From positions 1 through 45,868 of the forward strand of contig JAIRNP010000101.1 of the NCBI GenBank assembly GCA_031258005.1: a DNA stretch of 45,868 bases, given 5' to 3'. The stretch is from Treponema sp. Lineage in GTDB: Bacteria; Spirochaetota; Spirochaetia; Treponematales; Breznakiellaceae. Made by a program: the position numbers and the translations under genes. The notes under the pieces were generated by a model that saw nothing but the letters and a program-made list of their open reading frames with translations, had not been told where the DNA came from and searched no databases. Positions 1 to 8,181 of this stretch are shown piece after piece. The stretch's first letter is position 1. Each line of letters opens with the position of its first letter.

Positions 1-69
1 ATTATTATACTCACATTGTGTTCTTTGCGTATTAATTTGCTCATTCCTCCATTATAGTCGTTCTTTCAG

Positions 70-86
70 CCGGAGCAAAGCTCCGG
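70..86. repeat. Perfect 7-bp hairpin
   Basis: CCGGAGC and GCTCCGG flank an AAA loop. The same GCTCCGG core recurs in the terminator hairpin near 32.2 kb. No T-run follows on either side, so terminator function is not supported. Confidence 0.4.
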
Positions 87-161
87 GGTATTAAACCGTA
101 TCGCTTCGCTAATAAAGAAAATCAAATAAAGAAAAGAACTTAATTGAAAGAAATAACCATA

Positions 162-180
162 GGGGGGGGGGGGGGGGGGG
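162..180. repeat. 19-base G homopolymer tract
   Basis: An uninterrupted run of 19 G lies after AAATAACCATA and before TTGGTTAGG. Runs of this length are prone to slipped-strand length change. In Treponema pallidum shorter poly-G tracts vary in length and alter gene expression (established knowledge). On the minus strand the tract would encode a proline run inside the 103-residue ORF 66-377, which I do not trust as a gene. No clear promoter or intact ORF is attached, so its role here is unknown. Confidence 0.9.
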
Positions 181-763
181 TTGGTTAGGCAATAAGGTTG
201 TTTGTTTTCCTGTTCATTGCCCAAATGCATCATTTTCCTCATCTTATCAGGATAAAACACCTCAAAAACATAACCACAAGAACCTGTTTTAGGGTATTCA
301 CTTCTTTTTGAAGCGTCAATTACCACAATTCCTTTTTTCTTGGTTTGTGATCCTATACCAAAAACCAACCAGATCACGACTCCCGCAGGAAGTCGAAGCC
401 CTAAAAGAAGCTATCCGAAAGAAAGGCCTCGCGGCCTGCATGGGGGCGGTATACATATGTTCCTAACCATGTCCATGAAACCCATTATGTTCCTCAGCTT
501 CTCAAGATGCACCTACAAGAACCTATTTTAACAATAACCCATTTCATTTCGAATTATCAACTAAAACTATTCGATTTTTTGAGATAAATACATAGAAATT
601 CGAGCTTTCCCAAAAGACCGTATAAACATACCATGATATAGCAGTGTGATTTACTTCAGACCCCAGTTTATGATTATTGGTGTTAGGTGTTCTTGAGTAT
701 AAAAACTCTATCACCACTGCCCTACAGGGGCATTAAACGTATATGGGGTTAAACCCCTCCGGT

Positions 764-1675
764 CTACCGGCGCCGTCCTTTGATCAACATCACATCCCCA
801 AAACCAAATCGTTTTGCTCCCCTATCAAATACCCGTTTAAGCGCCCCAGGAGCGGTTCCCGCGGCAAGGCCGCCCCAGGTGCAGACCTGTACCACTTCAA
901 AGTCGGAACACCTTAAAAGCTGTGAAAGGGTTTTGATTGAAAAGAGAAACAGGTGATCAAAAATAGCCGAACGCCACCGGTTTTTGAAGAACCTTGCCTG
1001 GAATCCCCCGATATTAGGGGTGGTAACCAGGAAGTATCCTCCCGGACGGAGGATACGGTGTACTTCCTGAATAAAAGCACGAGGATCATTGAGATGCTCA
1101 ATGAGATGGGAAGCGAGGACCACATCAAAGGTATGGGCAGGAAAATGATTCTCCTCCAGGGGAAGGGCCCGAACATCAAGGTTCCGTACCTCCTGGGCAT
1201 ACGCCTGGGCCGGGGTGCAGATCTCAACCCCCGTAGTCTCCCATCCCCGTTCCCGAAGGATTTCGAGCAATGCCCCGGTGGCGCATCCCACGTCCAAGAT
1301 GGCCGGGTGTGCTTTGGCGAGGAGGTCCTTTTCAAGGGCGGCAAAACCCGCATCTGCTAAGGCCAGCTCCTGGAGATGGAGGAAGGTCTTTTCATTGGCC
1401 AATTCATAGGAAAGGTAATCCGTACCATGGTTTTCTTGATAACGCCTGGCCACTTCCGCTGCCAGGGGTTGGGGATTCATCTGGACCAAACCGCAGCCGG
1501 TACAACGAACATAAGAAAAACCTGCACATACAAGAGAGGGCTTAAGACGGCCTCCTCCGCAGAGGATGCAGGGGATAACCCGGCTTTGTTCACCGGTAAC
1601 CGGCGTTGACCATGTTTTAATAGGCCCTTTGAGCATGTTTCTGTTCATAACCGTATAGAGAGCGCTATTCCCCAA
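764..1675 (-). CDS. Class I SAM-dependent methyltransferase with N-terminal zinc-ribbon-like motif
   Basis: The 303-residue product has CxxC-type cysteine pairs near residues 36-39 and 57-61, then a Rossmann methyltransferase domain. The SAM-binding motif ILDVGCATG lies near residue 125, and a post-I acidic residue (GVEI) and FDVVLASHLIEHL follow. This arrangement is typical of Methyltransf_23/UbiG-like enzymes that modify sugars or small molecules; the substrate cannot be read from the sequence. It is the last gene of a minus-strand operon, 21 bases after the M23-like gene. The tracked start is a TTG (CAA on the plus strand) with no clear Shine-Dalgarno site; ATG codons at residues 10 and 14 are alternatives. 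Family assignment is firm; substrate and exact start are not. Confidence 0.85.
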   Translation of the reverse strand: MGNSALYTVMNRNMLKGPIKTWSTPVTGEQSRVIPCILCGGGRLKPSLVCAGFSYVRCTGCGLVQMNPQPLAAEVARRYQENHGTDYLSYELANEKTFLHLQELALADAGFAALEKDLLAKAHPAILDVGCATGALLEILRERGWETTGVEICTPAQAYAQEVRNLDVRALPLEENHFPAHTFDVVLASHLIEHLNDPRAFIQEVHRILRPGGYFLVTTPNIGGFQARFFKNRWRSAIFDHLFLFSIKTLSQLLRCSDFEVVQVCTWGGLAAGTAPGALKRVFDRGAKRFGFGDVMLIKGRRR

Positions 1676-1696
1676 GGCACCGAGGCGGCTTCGTGC

Positions 1697-2617
1697 CTAT
1701 TCCACCCGCAACCGGTACACCGCGCTTTGAGAATTACCGATTATATCCTGGGCAATGATTTCCAGACTTACCTGTCCCCGGGTAACCCATACCTCACCGA
1801 CCTCAAACCCCGGCACAGGGGCATAGACCTGCTTTACCGGTACAAGTCCATTGCGGTACACCATAAGTACCCCATCCCGGGCAGAGTAAGTTTCAAAGGT
1901 GAGGGCCCCAATCTCAGTACCGTTAACCGTACAGAGGATCCGGTGCGGCGCGAGAGGACGCTCATTAGGGCCAATCCGAGTATCCGCAGCACTTACGCAA
2001 ATCCTATACCGGCCCTGATTGATGCTGCTTAGTTGATTCGGTTCAATGATTCGGCCTTCCTCAGTGCGGAGCACCACCGATTGAATCGTTGGAGACCGCG
2101 TATCAGGCAAGGGAGTAATGATCATCGCAGGATTCACCCAACAGCGTTCCTTTCGATCAAATAAGGAAAAATGAAATCCCCGCTGCTCAGACCAGCCTGA
2201 ACGGCCCGCCATCCCCAGGACCGTACCTTTTTCAAGAACCTGAGGAAGCTCCTGAACCGGGGTATCTTCAAGACGGCTGTATATACTGATGAGTCCCTCT
2301 CCATGATCCAGGGCAATCCATGCCCCTAAAGGACTCGGTAACCGGGAAGCGGTATTGGTGCCATAGCGACTAAAGATGAGCTCTCCCGCATCCGCAGCTC
2401 GCACTGAACCTTCAGATTCAAAGGAAACCCCCATAGTGGGTTTTCCCTGATCATTCAAACCGAAATTGGCGCTTACCGTTACGACTTGTGCAGGCCAGTC
2501 TATTCCATATACCACCCCAGGGAGCAAGGCACTGGCGAAGGCCAGGGTAAGCAGGACCAGCCCCTTTTTCTCTACCCCCTTGGCATAGACAGCCTTGGAT
2601 CCGATGGACGTATACAT
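1697..2617 (-). CDS. Secreted M23 (LytM)-like protein with degenerate active site
   Basis: I chose the ATG at 2617 rather than the tracked 2638: the upstream stop TAA ends two bases before it and GGAGAAGAAG sits just ahead as ribosome binding site. The product is about 306 residues, with a hydrophobic signal segment near residues 18-38. Residues around 65-165 follow the M23 fold: a VRAADAGELIF strand, ALDHGEG, a KGTVLGMAG strand and GFHFSLFD. In active LytM-type enzymes zinc is held by an HxxxD pair and an HxH pair. Here the first pair is absent and HxH has become FHF, so hydrolysis is unlikely (inference). A C-terminal region of about 130 residues is unassigned. It may bind peptidoglycan or regulate another hydrolase in the periplasm. 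Confidence 0.75.
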   Translation of the reverse strand: MYTSIGSKAVYAKGVEKKGLVLLTLAFASALLPGVVYGIDWPAQVVTVSANFGLNDQGKPTMGVSFESEGSVRAADAGELIFSRYGTNTASRLPSPLGAWIALDHGEGLISIYSRLEDTPVQELPQVLEKGTVLGMAGRSGWSEQRGFHFSLFDRKERCWVNPAMIITPLPDTRSPTIQSVVLRTEEGRIIEPNQLSSINQGRYRICVSAADTRIGPNERPLAPHRILCTVNGTEIGALTFETYSARDGVLMVYRNGLVPVKQVYAPVPGFEVGEVWVTRGQVSLEIIAQDIIGNSQSAVYRLRVE

Positions 2618-2618
2618 C

Positions 2619-3710
2619 TTACTTCTTCTCCAGTTCAAAAGATGCCAGGGTCATGTTCCCGCCCACATAGACTTGTGAACCCTGCCGGCCAAGAAAAAAG
2701 GTTTTACTCGTAAAGGGGGCTTCGATGATGAGGGTACCGGGAAAGCGGACCGCTACCAATCGTTTTTCCTGCGCTGCTTGGGCGGTGATGAGAAACAACA
2801 GATGCTCACTGCCGCTTTCGTCAAGCATGACGATTTCTCCTTCCAGGGGCAGTTTCAGGCTGGTCCGGGAATGGATCTCATACAAGCCCAATCCTCCTTG
2901 GCGTTCAAAAGCAACCCGGTTGTCATTATCCACAAACTCTACATGAACGGGCCGTCTGAACCCCTCTTCTAAAAATTCATGGTAGACTACCTTGTATTCG
3001 ATAGTTCCGGTATCCCCATACCGTTCCAAGAGGAGAAAGCGCTGGAGATCGATCCCGGAAAGGATGGCCAGCCGCAAGCCGTCTTGGGAGATAGCACAGC
3101 CCTGGATCACTGAAATCCGGGACCCCCCGGGTTCAAAGAAAAAGACCCGCCGGCCCTGAGCATCTAAGAGTTCTACCGTACCATCTAATAGACCGGCTAC
3201 TATAAACCCCGCCGCAGCATCAATCGTGGTGAGGGTTGCGGCAAAATCATGGATCCACTCTATTGCCCCGGACTTATCCACTCCAGAGAGGGAGTTGAGT
3301 TCCTTGCTGACCAGAAAGATCCGTTTATCCAGAAACAAGGGATACCCTTGACCCTCAAGGATGCTTACTACCGGTTTATCCAAAGGATTACGGATCTCAA
3401 TCCGCTCAGGGATAGGATCATATTCCGCCCAATTATCAGTGGATATGGATACCTCCCCTTTCTTAACCCGGTTAACCGTAAAATTACCCTCTCTAGTGAC
3501 ATAGCCAAAACGATTCCCCAGTTGAAAGGGAAGCAACCGAGGTTCATCTTCTCCCACTTCATGCTCTGCCAGAGGATAATTCGATTCCAGAGAAATAAAC
3601 CACTGCGGGGTCAAGACGGTTTCAACAGGAATAGGCTGGGCAGCAACAAAGACATACACTACAAAGCCCCCTGCGCCGAAGAGGATCCATTTTCTTGTTT
3701 TTTGCGTCAC
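2619..3710 (-). CDS. Membrane-anchored beta-propeller-like (WD40/PQQ-type) protein
   Basis: The 363-residue product starts with a short basic N-terminus and one hydrophobic segment (WILFGAGGFVVYVFVAAQP, residues 8-26), so it is probably anchored in the inner membrane with the bulk outside. The rest is beta-strand rich with repeated blocks such as AGLLDGTVELLDAQG, CAISQDGLRLAILSG and GGLGLYEIHSR, resembling propeller blades. I do not recognise a specific family. The start is GTG. A TTGACA-17-TAGTAT promoter lies about 40 bases upstream. It heads an operon with the M23-like gene (start two bases past this stop) and the methyltransferase, which suggests an envelope role. Confidence 0.7.
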   Translation of the reverse strand: MTQKTRKWILFGAGGFVVYVFVAAQPIPVETVLTPQWFISLESNYPLAEHEVGEDEPRLLPFQLGNRFGYVTREGNFTVNRVKKGEVSISTDNWAEYDPIPERIEIRNPLDKPVVSILEGQGYPLFLDKRIFLVSKELNSLSGVDKSGAIEWIHDFAATLTTIDAAAGFIVAGLLDGTVELLDAQGRRVFFFEPGGSRISVIQGCAISQDGLRLAILSGIDLQRFLLLERYGDTGTIEYKVVYHEFLEEGFRRPVHVEFVDNDNRVAFERQGGLGLYEIHSRTSLKLPLEGEIVMLDESGSEHLLFLITAQAAQEKRLVAVRFPGTLIIEAPFTSKTFFLGRQGSQVYVGGNMTLASFELEKK

Positions 3711-3746
3711 CGAAACTTCAACCTTACTATAACATGTTAGGATATA

Positions 3747-3775
3747 ATACTATCTTCTCGGCATTGTTCTGTCAA
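3747..3775 (-). promoter_or_regulatory. Sigma70-type promoter for the 3710-764 operon
   Basis: On the minus strand TTGACA and TAGTAT are separated by exactly 17 bases. The GTG start of the propeller-like gene follows about 37 bases after the -10 box. Confidence 0.7.
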
Positions 3776-3875
3776 CGCCCCGCCGGGCATCGTGTCGCCG
3801 GGCATCGCTCCCTGGTGAGCCCATCCCAAACCGTTCCAGGAGGGCCCTTGCATGAGGCCACGAGCCAAGAAAGCA

Positions 3876-4724
3876 TTACTTGGAACAGGCCTGGATATTT
3901 TGCTGGAACACGATGAGCATCTTCTGAATATCCTCTTTGCCGTGGTTCGATTGGATTATCATGGCGCTCAAGGTTTCGTTTATGCGGTCGTACTCTGTAA
4001 AGGTTGCATCCAGCGCGTTAAGGTCCTTGTTCACCGCCTCTACGATAGTCTGTTCACTGCTGTTGATGGACACCAGTTTCTCAATCATCAACTTACCCTG
4101 TTCCACCTCTCCTTTCATGCTGTCCATTTCCCCGGCCAAATGGTTTATCTTCTTGATGAGTTCTTCGATATTCCTGGAAATCGCCGCTACCGCGTCTTTG
4201 GTGGTTATGGCATGTTTACGGATCTCTCCGGCCACTACCGCAAAACCCTTCCCCGCACTCCCTGCCCGGGCCGCCTCAATGGAAGCGTTGAGGGCCAAAA
4301 CATTGGTGATCTCCGTAATGTTATGGATCACCGAGAGGTTCTCCCCCGCGGCTTTAGCAATGCCCTGTAACTCATCGGTCAACACAAAAGACGTACGAAA
4401 ACCGCCGTCAATGAGCTTATAACCCTGGTTCATCGTATCCACGTACTGCTGGCTGTCTTTGAAAGAACCAATGAAGGACCGGGTACTGGTTTGAAAGGAA
4501 CTTTGTACCTGCTTCATCACCCCTGAAACCCGGGTAAAGGTAGTGTTGAGGTACTGTATGGTCGTATGGAGCAGCTCAACTCTGGAGAAGATTTCAAACA
4601 TCAAAGATGACAGTTTGCTGTTTAGATAATGCAAAATCCGCTTTAGCTTGAGAGTGAAATGCCCCTCTCCTTTGGGTTTGTCTTTACTCTGCTCAAGAAA
4701 GGTCTGGGTCTGCTGGGTACTCAT
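3876..4724 (-). CDS. Soluble methyl-accepting chemotaxis protein-like signalling protein
   Basis: The 282-residue product has no membrane segment and no HAMP domain. Its C-terminal half carries the conserved MCP hairpin tip: [15 protein letters not shown] followed by [12 protein letters not shown] near residues 140-170. This is the region that contacts CheA/CheW. Long helices flank it, but the bundle is shorter than in full receptors. The ATG follows the FIST stop directly (TAGATG), with GGGAGG as ribosome binding site, so the two genes are probably translationally coupled. A FIST sensor beside a membrane-free MCP suggests the FIST protein supplies the sensory input (inference). The methylation-region length looks reduced, so its place in the cell's receptor arrays is uncertain. 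Confidence 0.85.
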   Translation of the reverse strand: MSTQQTQTFLEQSKDKPKGEGHFTLKLKRILHYLNSKLSSLMFEIFSRVELLHTTIQYLNTTFTRVSGVMKQVQSSFQTSTRSFIGSFKDSQQYVDTMNQGYKLIDGGFRTSFVLTDELQGIAKAAGENLSVIHNITEITNVLALNASIEAARAGSAGKGFAVVAGEIRKHAITTKDAVAAISRNIEELIKKINHLAGEMDSMKGEVEQGKLMIEKLVSINSSEQTIVEAVNKDLNALDATFTEYDRINETLSAMIIQSNHGKEDIQKMLIVFQQNIQACSK

Positions 4725-5834
4725 CTAGGGCCTCCCGAAAAAGATCGCGGTTAAGGTCTGGTTATGGTGGGTAAACAACTCCTCTCCATAGCTGGTAAAG
4801 CCGATAAAGGGGATATGCTTAAACACGTTGTTGAACGCCTCGATTTTGTTGAGGGCCTTGAGTTCCAGCAGTCTGAAAGCGCAGCTACACAAGATCGCCC
4901 CTTGCAACTGGGACAGGTATGATGCTGCATCCTGCAATGCGTTCCGGGCATCTGCTATGATGTCTCCCTGCTTTAAAAGATGCAATGTGGTGCCTGCTTC
5001 TATATAGCAATAAAACCTAAGTCCCCCTCCCTCGACAACACCGTACACACTGCGGCAATAGACCGTGTTACCGGAGACCACCCCCAAAGGATTGTTTGCA
5101 AATACCTGAAAGTCAAGCCGCTCCACGTCTACCCCTACCAGCTTGGCATAATAGGACACCGCGGGTTCTCCATTAATTTCCCAGATAGTCCGCTGCTTTG
5201 CGTCCGCCTTGGTTGCTACCATGGAAGCGGTCCCTGGGGTAAGATGGAGATAGTGATTGTAATAAAAGGGTATCCTCATCTTCATAACCAAAAGCACCAC
5301 GCCATCCGAAGAAAGCTGCTCATCCAGGCCTACCAGGGTTTTGATAAAGCTCATCTCATCCGCAGCGGCCCCTCCTATAAAAGGTAGATTCAAACGGGGT
5401 TCCAAGCTTAATTCCTGCATGAGTACTTCCCCTTGGCTCAGCCCATCCAAGAGGACGATGCCAAGGTAGTCATCTGGGTTGATATTCCGGTAGCCGAGCT
5501 TCTGTTTGAGTTCGTCTATGGCGGCCCGGGCGCTCTTGGCGGGGTCTGCCTTAACTCCCTCCTTGAGGGTAACAAAGACCTCTTCCACTTCATCGGCTCC
5601 TAAGGACATGGCCACTATGCCTTTTTCCATCGGCCCTGCGGGACACCAGCCTCCGTGCATAGACGCCCCCACACAGATCGCCTGAGGGAATGCCCGCTTC
5701 AGCGCCTTCTGGGGCTCAAAGTGTTCATATTCCACGGAAAAGAAGTATACCACAACCTTAATCCCAGGCTGGGCTATTTCTTTGAGTAAGCCGTCCATAT
5801 CATAGTTGTGACGGCCCGCAACTTTTATAGCCAT
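4725..5834 (-). CDS. FIST-domain sensor protein
   Basis: The 369-residue soluble protein matches the FIST (F-box and intracellular signal transduction) architecture. An N-terminal half has VVVYFFSVEYEH, CVGASMHGG and a GIVAMSL strand. A FIST_C half has NPLGVV near residues 245-255, an ILCSCAFR strand and a C-terminal GFTSYGEEL followed by TAIFFGRP. FIST domains are proposed to bind small ligands such as amino acids, and often neighbour or fuse to MCPs, kinases or GGDEF proteins (established). An AAGGAG site precedes the ATG. It sits between a Cache-MCP (20 bases upstream) and a soluble MCP (abutting), so it is very probably part of one chemosensory unit. Confidence 0.85.
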   Translation of the reverse strand: MAIKVAGRHNYDMDGLLKEIAQPGIKVVVYFFSVEYEHFEPQKALKRAFPQAICVGASMHGGWCPAGPMEKGIVAMSLGADEVEEVFVTLKEGVKADPAKSARAAIDELKQKLGYRNINPDDYLGIVLLDGLSQGEVLMQELSLEPRLNLPFIGGAAADEMSFIKTLVGLDEQLSSDGVVLLVMKMRIPFYYNHYLHLTPGTASMVATKADAKQRTIWEINGEPAVSYYAKLVGVDVERLDFQVFANNPLGVVSGNTVYCRSVYGVVEGGGLRFYCYIEAGTTLHLLKQGDIIADARNALQDAASYLSQLQGAILCSCAFRLLELKALNKIEAFNNVFKHIPFIGFTSYGEELFTHHNQTLTAIFFGRP

Positions 5835-5854
5835 AATTTCTCCTTACTACAGTT

Positions 5855-7906
5855 TTATACTTTAAATCGAGCGGTCAAGGTATGCAGTTCTCGGACAATC
5901 CCAGAATTCTTCTGAGATGCTTCGGTGATATGCGTAACCGTCTTATCGATATGGCTCGTAAATTCGGCAATCTCCTGAGTACTCTGCTGGACGTGGCGGG
6001 AAGCCGCTTCCAGGCGGTTCATAGCCTCGAGAATCCCCGCGGAATCGGCGTTTACCATCGCCGACTCATCCCGGATATGCACGGTATTTTTTTGAAGCAG
6101 TTCCAAGGTTTCCAAAAGCTGACCGTTCCCTTCCGTCTGTTCAACCATAGCCTGGGAAATCTCCTCAATCAGGGTATAAACATGGGTGATATGCTGGGAA
6201 ATACGGTTAAAGGTGGTATCGGTGTTGGCTGAGGCGGTAACGATTTCGGTAATCCTGGTGATACTCTGTTTGAGATCATCCCGGATCAGCTTGGACTGCC
6301 GGGCCGCGTTTTCCGCGAGCTTGCCGATCTCACTGGCTACCACCGCAAAGTCCCGGCCCGCGTCCCCGGCATGGGCCGCTTCTATAGCGGCGTTCATGGC
6401 TAACAGGTTGGTCTGGGAGGCGATGGTATTGATCACCTTATTGGTCTCTAAGAGCTGGGAGGACTGCTGGGCTAAGGTTTGTACGAGGCCCTTCACCTGG
6501 CTGAGGTTATGCTTGCCGTTCTCCGATGCGGAGATAAGTTCCTCAAACACGGCTTTCATCTGCAGGCTATGTTGGGAAATAGCCATGATATTCTTGGCCA
6601 TTTGATGTACCGAGGCAGAAGATTGGATAATCTCGGCGGTCTGGGATTCAATTTCCTTGGAAAGGGCATCAATGCTAGAGGTGATCTGCCGGACAAACCC
6701 GGTGGCATCCGTTACCCCCTGCCCTTGTTCTGAGGTTTGTGCATGGAGCTGCTGGATATTGGCAATAATGGCGGATACTTCCCCGGTTATATGAGCGGAG
6801 GATTGCTCAAGTTCCTGGGAAATTTCCCCAATACGCTGTTCCTGGTCCATAAGCTCCCGAACAAGGTCCTGCAGGGTGTGGATAAACGCATTGAAATAGG
6901 TGCTTACCTCGGTAACCTCATCGTTTCCTATGACGGTCAGCCGCTGGGTGAGGTCCCCAGAACCGAGGGAGATGTCATGCAGGGTAGCCGCAGTATGGGC
7001 AATAGGGGTAACCATCCGGGTATTGAGGATGAAGGTTACGATGACCACCGCCAGCATGATCCCCACTAAGGAAACCAGCACGATGAACTTTATATTGTCC
7101 AATGCCGCATAGAGAACCTTATCGGGGATGGTTAGCACCACGGCATAGTCGATTCCAGGAACCAATGCCTTGGTCAGGGCATAGACGTTCCGGGTTTTCT
7201 CCTGCGTAAAAAGGGTATACCGGGTATCCCCCTCCTGTATGTCTTTCAGGGCTTCTACCAGGGAGGGGGAGAGATCTTCGAGGGTAATCTCCTCATTAAT
7301 ATGTAAGGCTTTTTCCACATACCGGGAAGAGGCCGGATCGTATTCCCGGATTGCCCCTACTGACCCGGAACGGGATATGAGAAACAGGCTCGCCTGGCTT
7401 CCAAAACGGGTATACATATCCCCGGTGATGGCGTCGAGGAGACGGTTTAAGGTGTTCCCGTTCAGCAACAGGGCAAAAAGCCCGCCGTTACTGCCTTCCG
7501 GGGTTTGGACCGTCGCGGCCACGATGATCTGCTTCTGCCCGGTGGACCGGGAAAGATTGGGATTGGCCACAAAGGTCTTATAGGCCCCCTGGGGATTCTG
7601 GATAACCAAGTGTTCAAAGTAGTCCCTGCCGGTTAAGAGGGTCGGTTGTGCCTGGGGGTCTGCATTGTTCCCGCTTACCAGGCCCCCCAGGGCGGGATTC
7701 CCCGGATTATCCGAACGGTAATAGGAACCTTCCGGTCGGACCAGCATATAGGTATCTATGGCATCTACGGTGGAGAACTTCTTCAAGGAAGCCCCCATTG
7801 CCTGGGTAACCAAGGGCCAATTCATGGCCTGGACTTCAGGATACAGGGCGCAGGATTGAGCAAAACCCCGCTTTTCCGCAAGGGCTAGTTTTTTTTTCAA
7901 TCGCAT
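5855..7906 (-). CDS. Methyl-accepting chemotaxis protein with Cache and HAMP domains, lacking first transmembrane helix
   Basis: The 683-residue receptor has a dCache-like sensor (about residues 10-260), one membrane helix (about 270-295, [20 protein letters not shown]), a HAMP domain, and a long MCP domain with the tip [19 protein letters not shown]. It ends in FKV. Classical receptors start with a basic stretch and a first membrane helix that exports the Cache domain. Here MRLKKKL runs straight into [11 protein letters not shown], which looks like the region after TM1, so an in-frame loss of TM1 is likely. The start is well supported by AAGGAG seven bases upstream. GRDFAVVA replaces the usual G[RK]GFAVVA at the tip. 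It heads the operon with FIST and soluble MCP genes. Confidence 0.9.
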   Translation of the reverse strand: MRLKKKLALAEKRGFAQSCALYPEVQAMNWPLVTQAMGASLKKFSTVDAIDTYMLVRPEGSYYRSDNPGNPALGGLVSGNNADPQAQPTLLTGRDYFEHLVIQNPQGAYKTFVANPNLSRSTGQKQIIVAATVQTPEGSNGGLFALLLNGNTLNRLLDAITGDMYTRFGSQASLFLISRSGSVGAIREYDPASSRYVEKALHINEEITLEDLSPSLVEALKDIQEGDTRYTLFTQEKTRNVYALTKALVPGIDYAVVLTIPDKVLYAALDNIKFIVLVSLVGIMLAVVIVTFILNTRMVTPIAHTAATLHDISLGSGDLTQRLTVIGNDEVTEVSTYFNAFIHTLQDLVRELMDQEQRIGEISQELEQSSAHITGEVSAIIANIQQLHAQTSEQGQGVTDATGFVRQITSSIDALSKEIESQTAEIIQSSASVHQMAKNIMAISQHSLQMKAVFEELISASENGKHNLSQVKGLVQTLAQQSSQLLETNKVINTIASQTNLLAMNAAIEAAHAGDAGRDFAVVASEIGKLAENAARQSKLIRDDLKQSITRITEIVTASANTDTTFNRISQHITHVYTLIEEISQAMVEQTEGNGQLLETLELLQKNTVHIRDESAMVNADSAGILEAMNRLEAASRHVQQSTQEIAEFTSHIDKTVTHITEASQKNSGIVRELHTLTARFKV

Positions 7907-8135
7907 GATCGGCTCCTTAAAACTTTGCAGCTAGATTACCCACATTAGAAAGCCCTATATGGCCGTTTACCTGTACCTGATTATATTCAAACATAGAATA
8001 ATCCAGAACGTCAAGAATGCCTGTTCCAGGAATCGGTTTTTTCCCGGATCAAGAACATGCACAAGCTCCTGATTTCTGGTACGCGTATTTGGTGGATAGG
8101 TTGTTGCCTTCTCCTTTAGTAATGGGTATTATATA

Positions 8136-8155
8136 GTTAACGACCGGTCGGTAAC
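8136..8155. promoter_or_regulatory. Palindromic TetR-type operator
   Basis: GTTAACGACCGGTCGGTAAC is a 20-bp palindrome with a single mismatched pair and a GACCGGTC core, the form common for TetR-family operators. It lies between the divergent chemoreceptor and tetR-like genes, 26 bases before the TetR start and just after a weak -35/-10 pair (TTGCCT-17-TATTAT at 8104-8132). Autorepression is the simplest reading (inference). Confidence 0.65.
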
Positions 8156-8181
8156 TTATAAGGGACTGGCGTATATGGGTT

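Larger units (their letters stand above)
1..763. other. Left-edge region without a convincing gene
   Basis: No ORF here has the look of an intact gene. The minus ORF at 66-377 and the plus ORF at 340-531 overlap each other and neither is recognisable. On the minus strand two short stretches (about 180-300 and 425-535) share an AGGTTCTTGT block followed by a K-[ML]-R-[KN]-M/I-M-like reading, which suggests relics of a decayed or duplicated gene. The region also holds the G19 tract, a small hairpin at 70-86 and AT-rich DNA. The hairpin GGGGTTTAACCCC around 745-757 lies just past the methyltransferase stop and could help end that transcript, but it has only a weak T-run. Confidence 0.5.

Noticed and set aside
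66-377. 103-residue minus ORF containing the poly-G tract as a proline run
   Set aside because: No recognisable domain, overlaps another ORF, and its open frame depends on the homopolymer length; kept only as a possible relic.
3781-3806. Direct repeat CGCCGGGCATCG, two copies
   Set aside because: Only two short copies and no linked feature; too little to call a repeat element or array.
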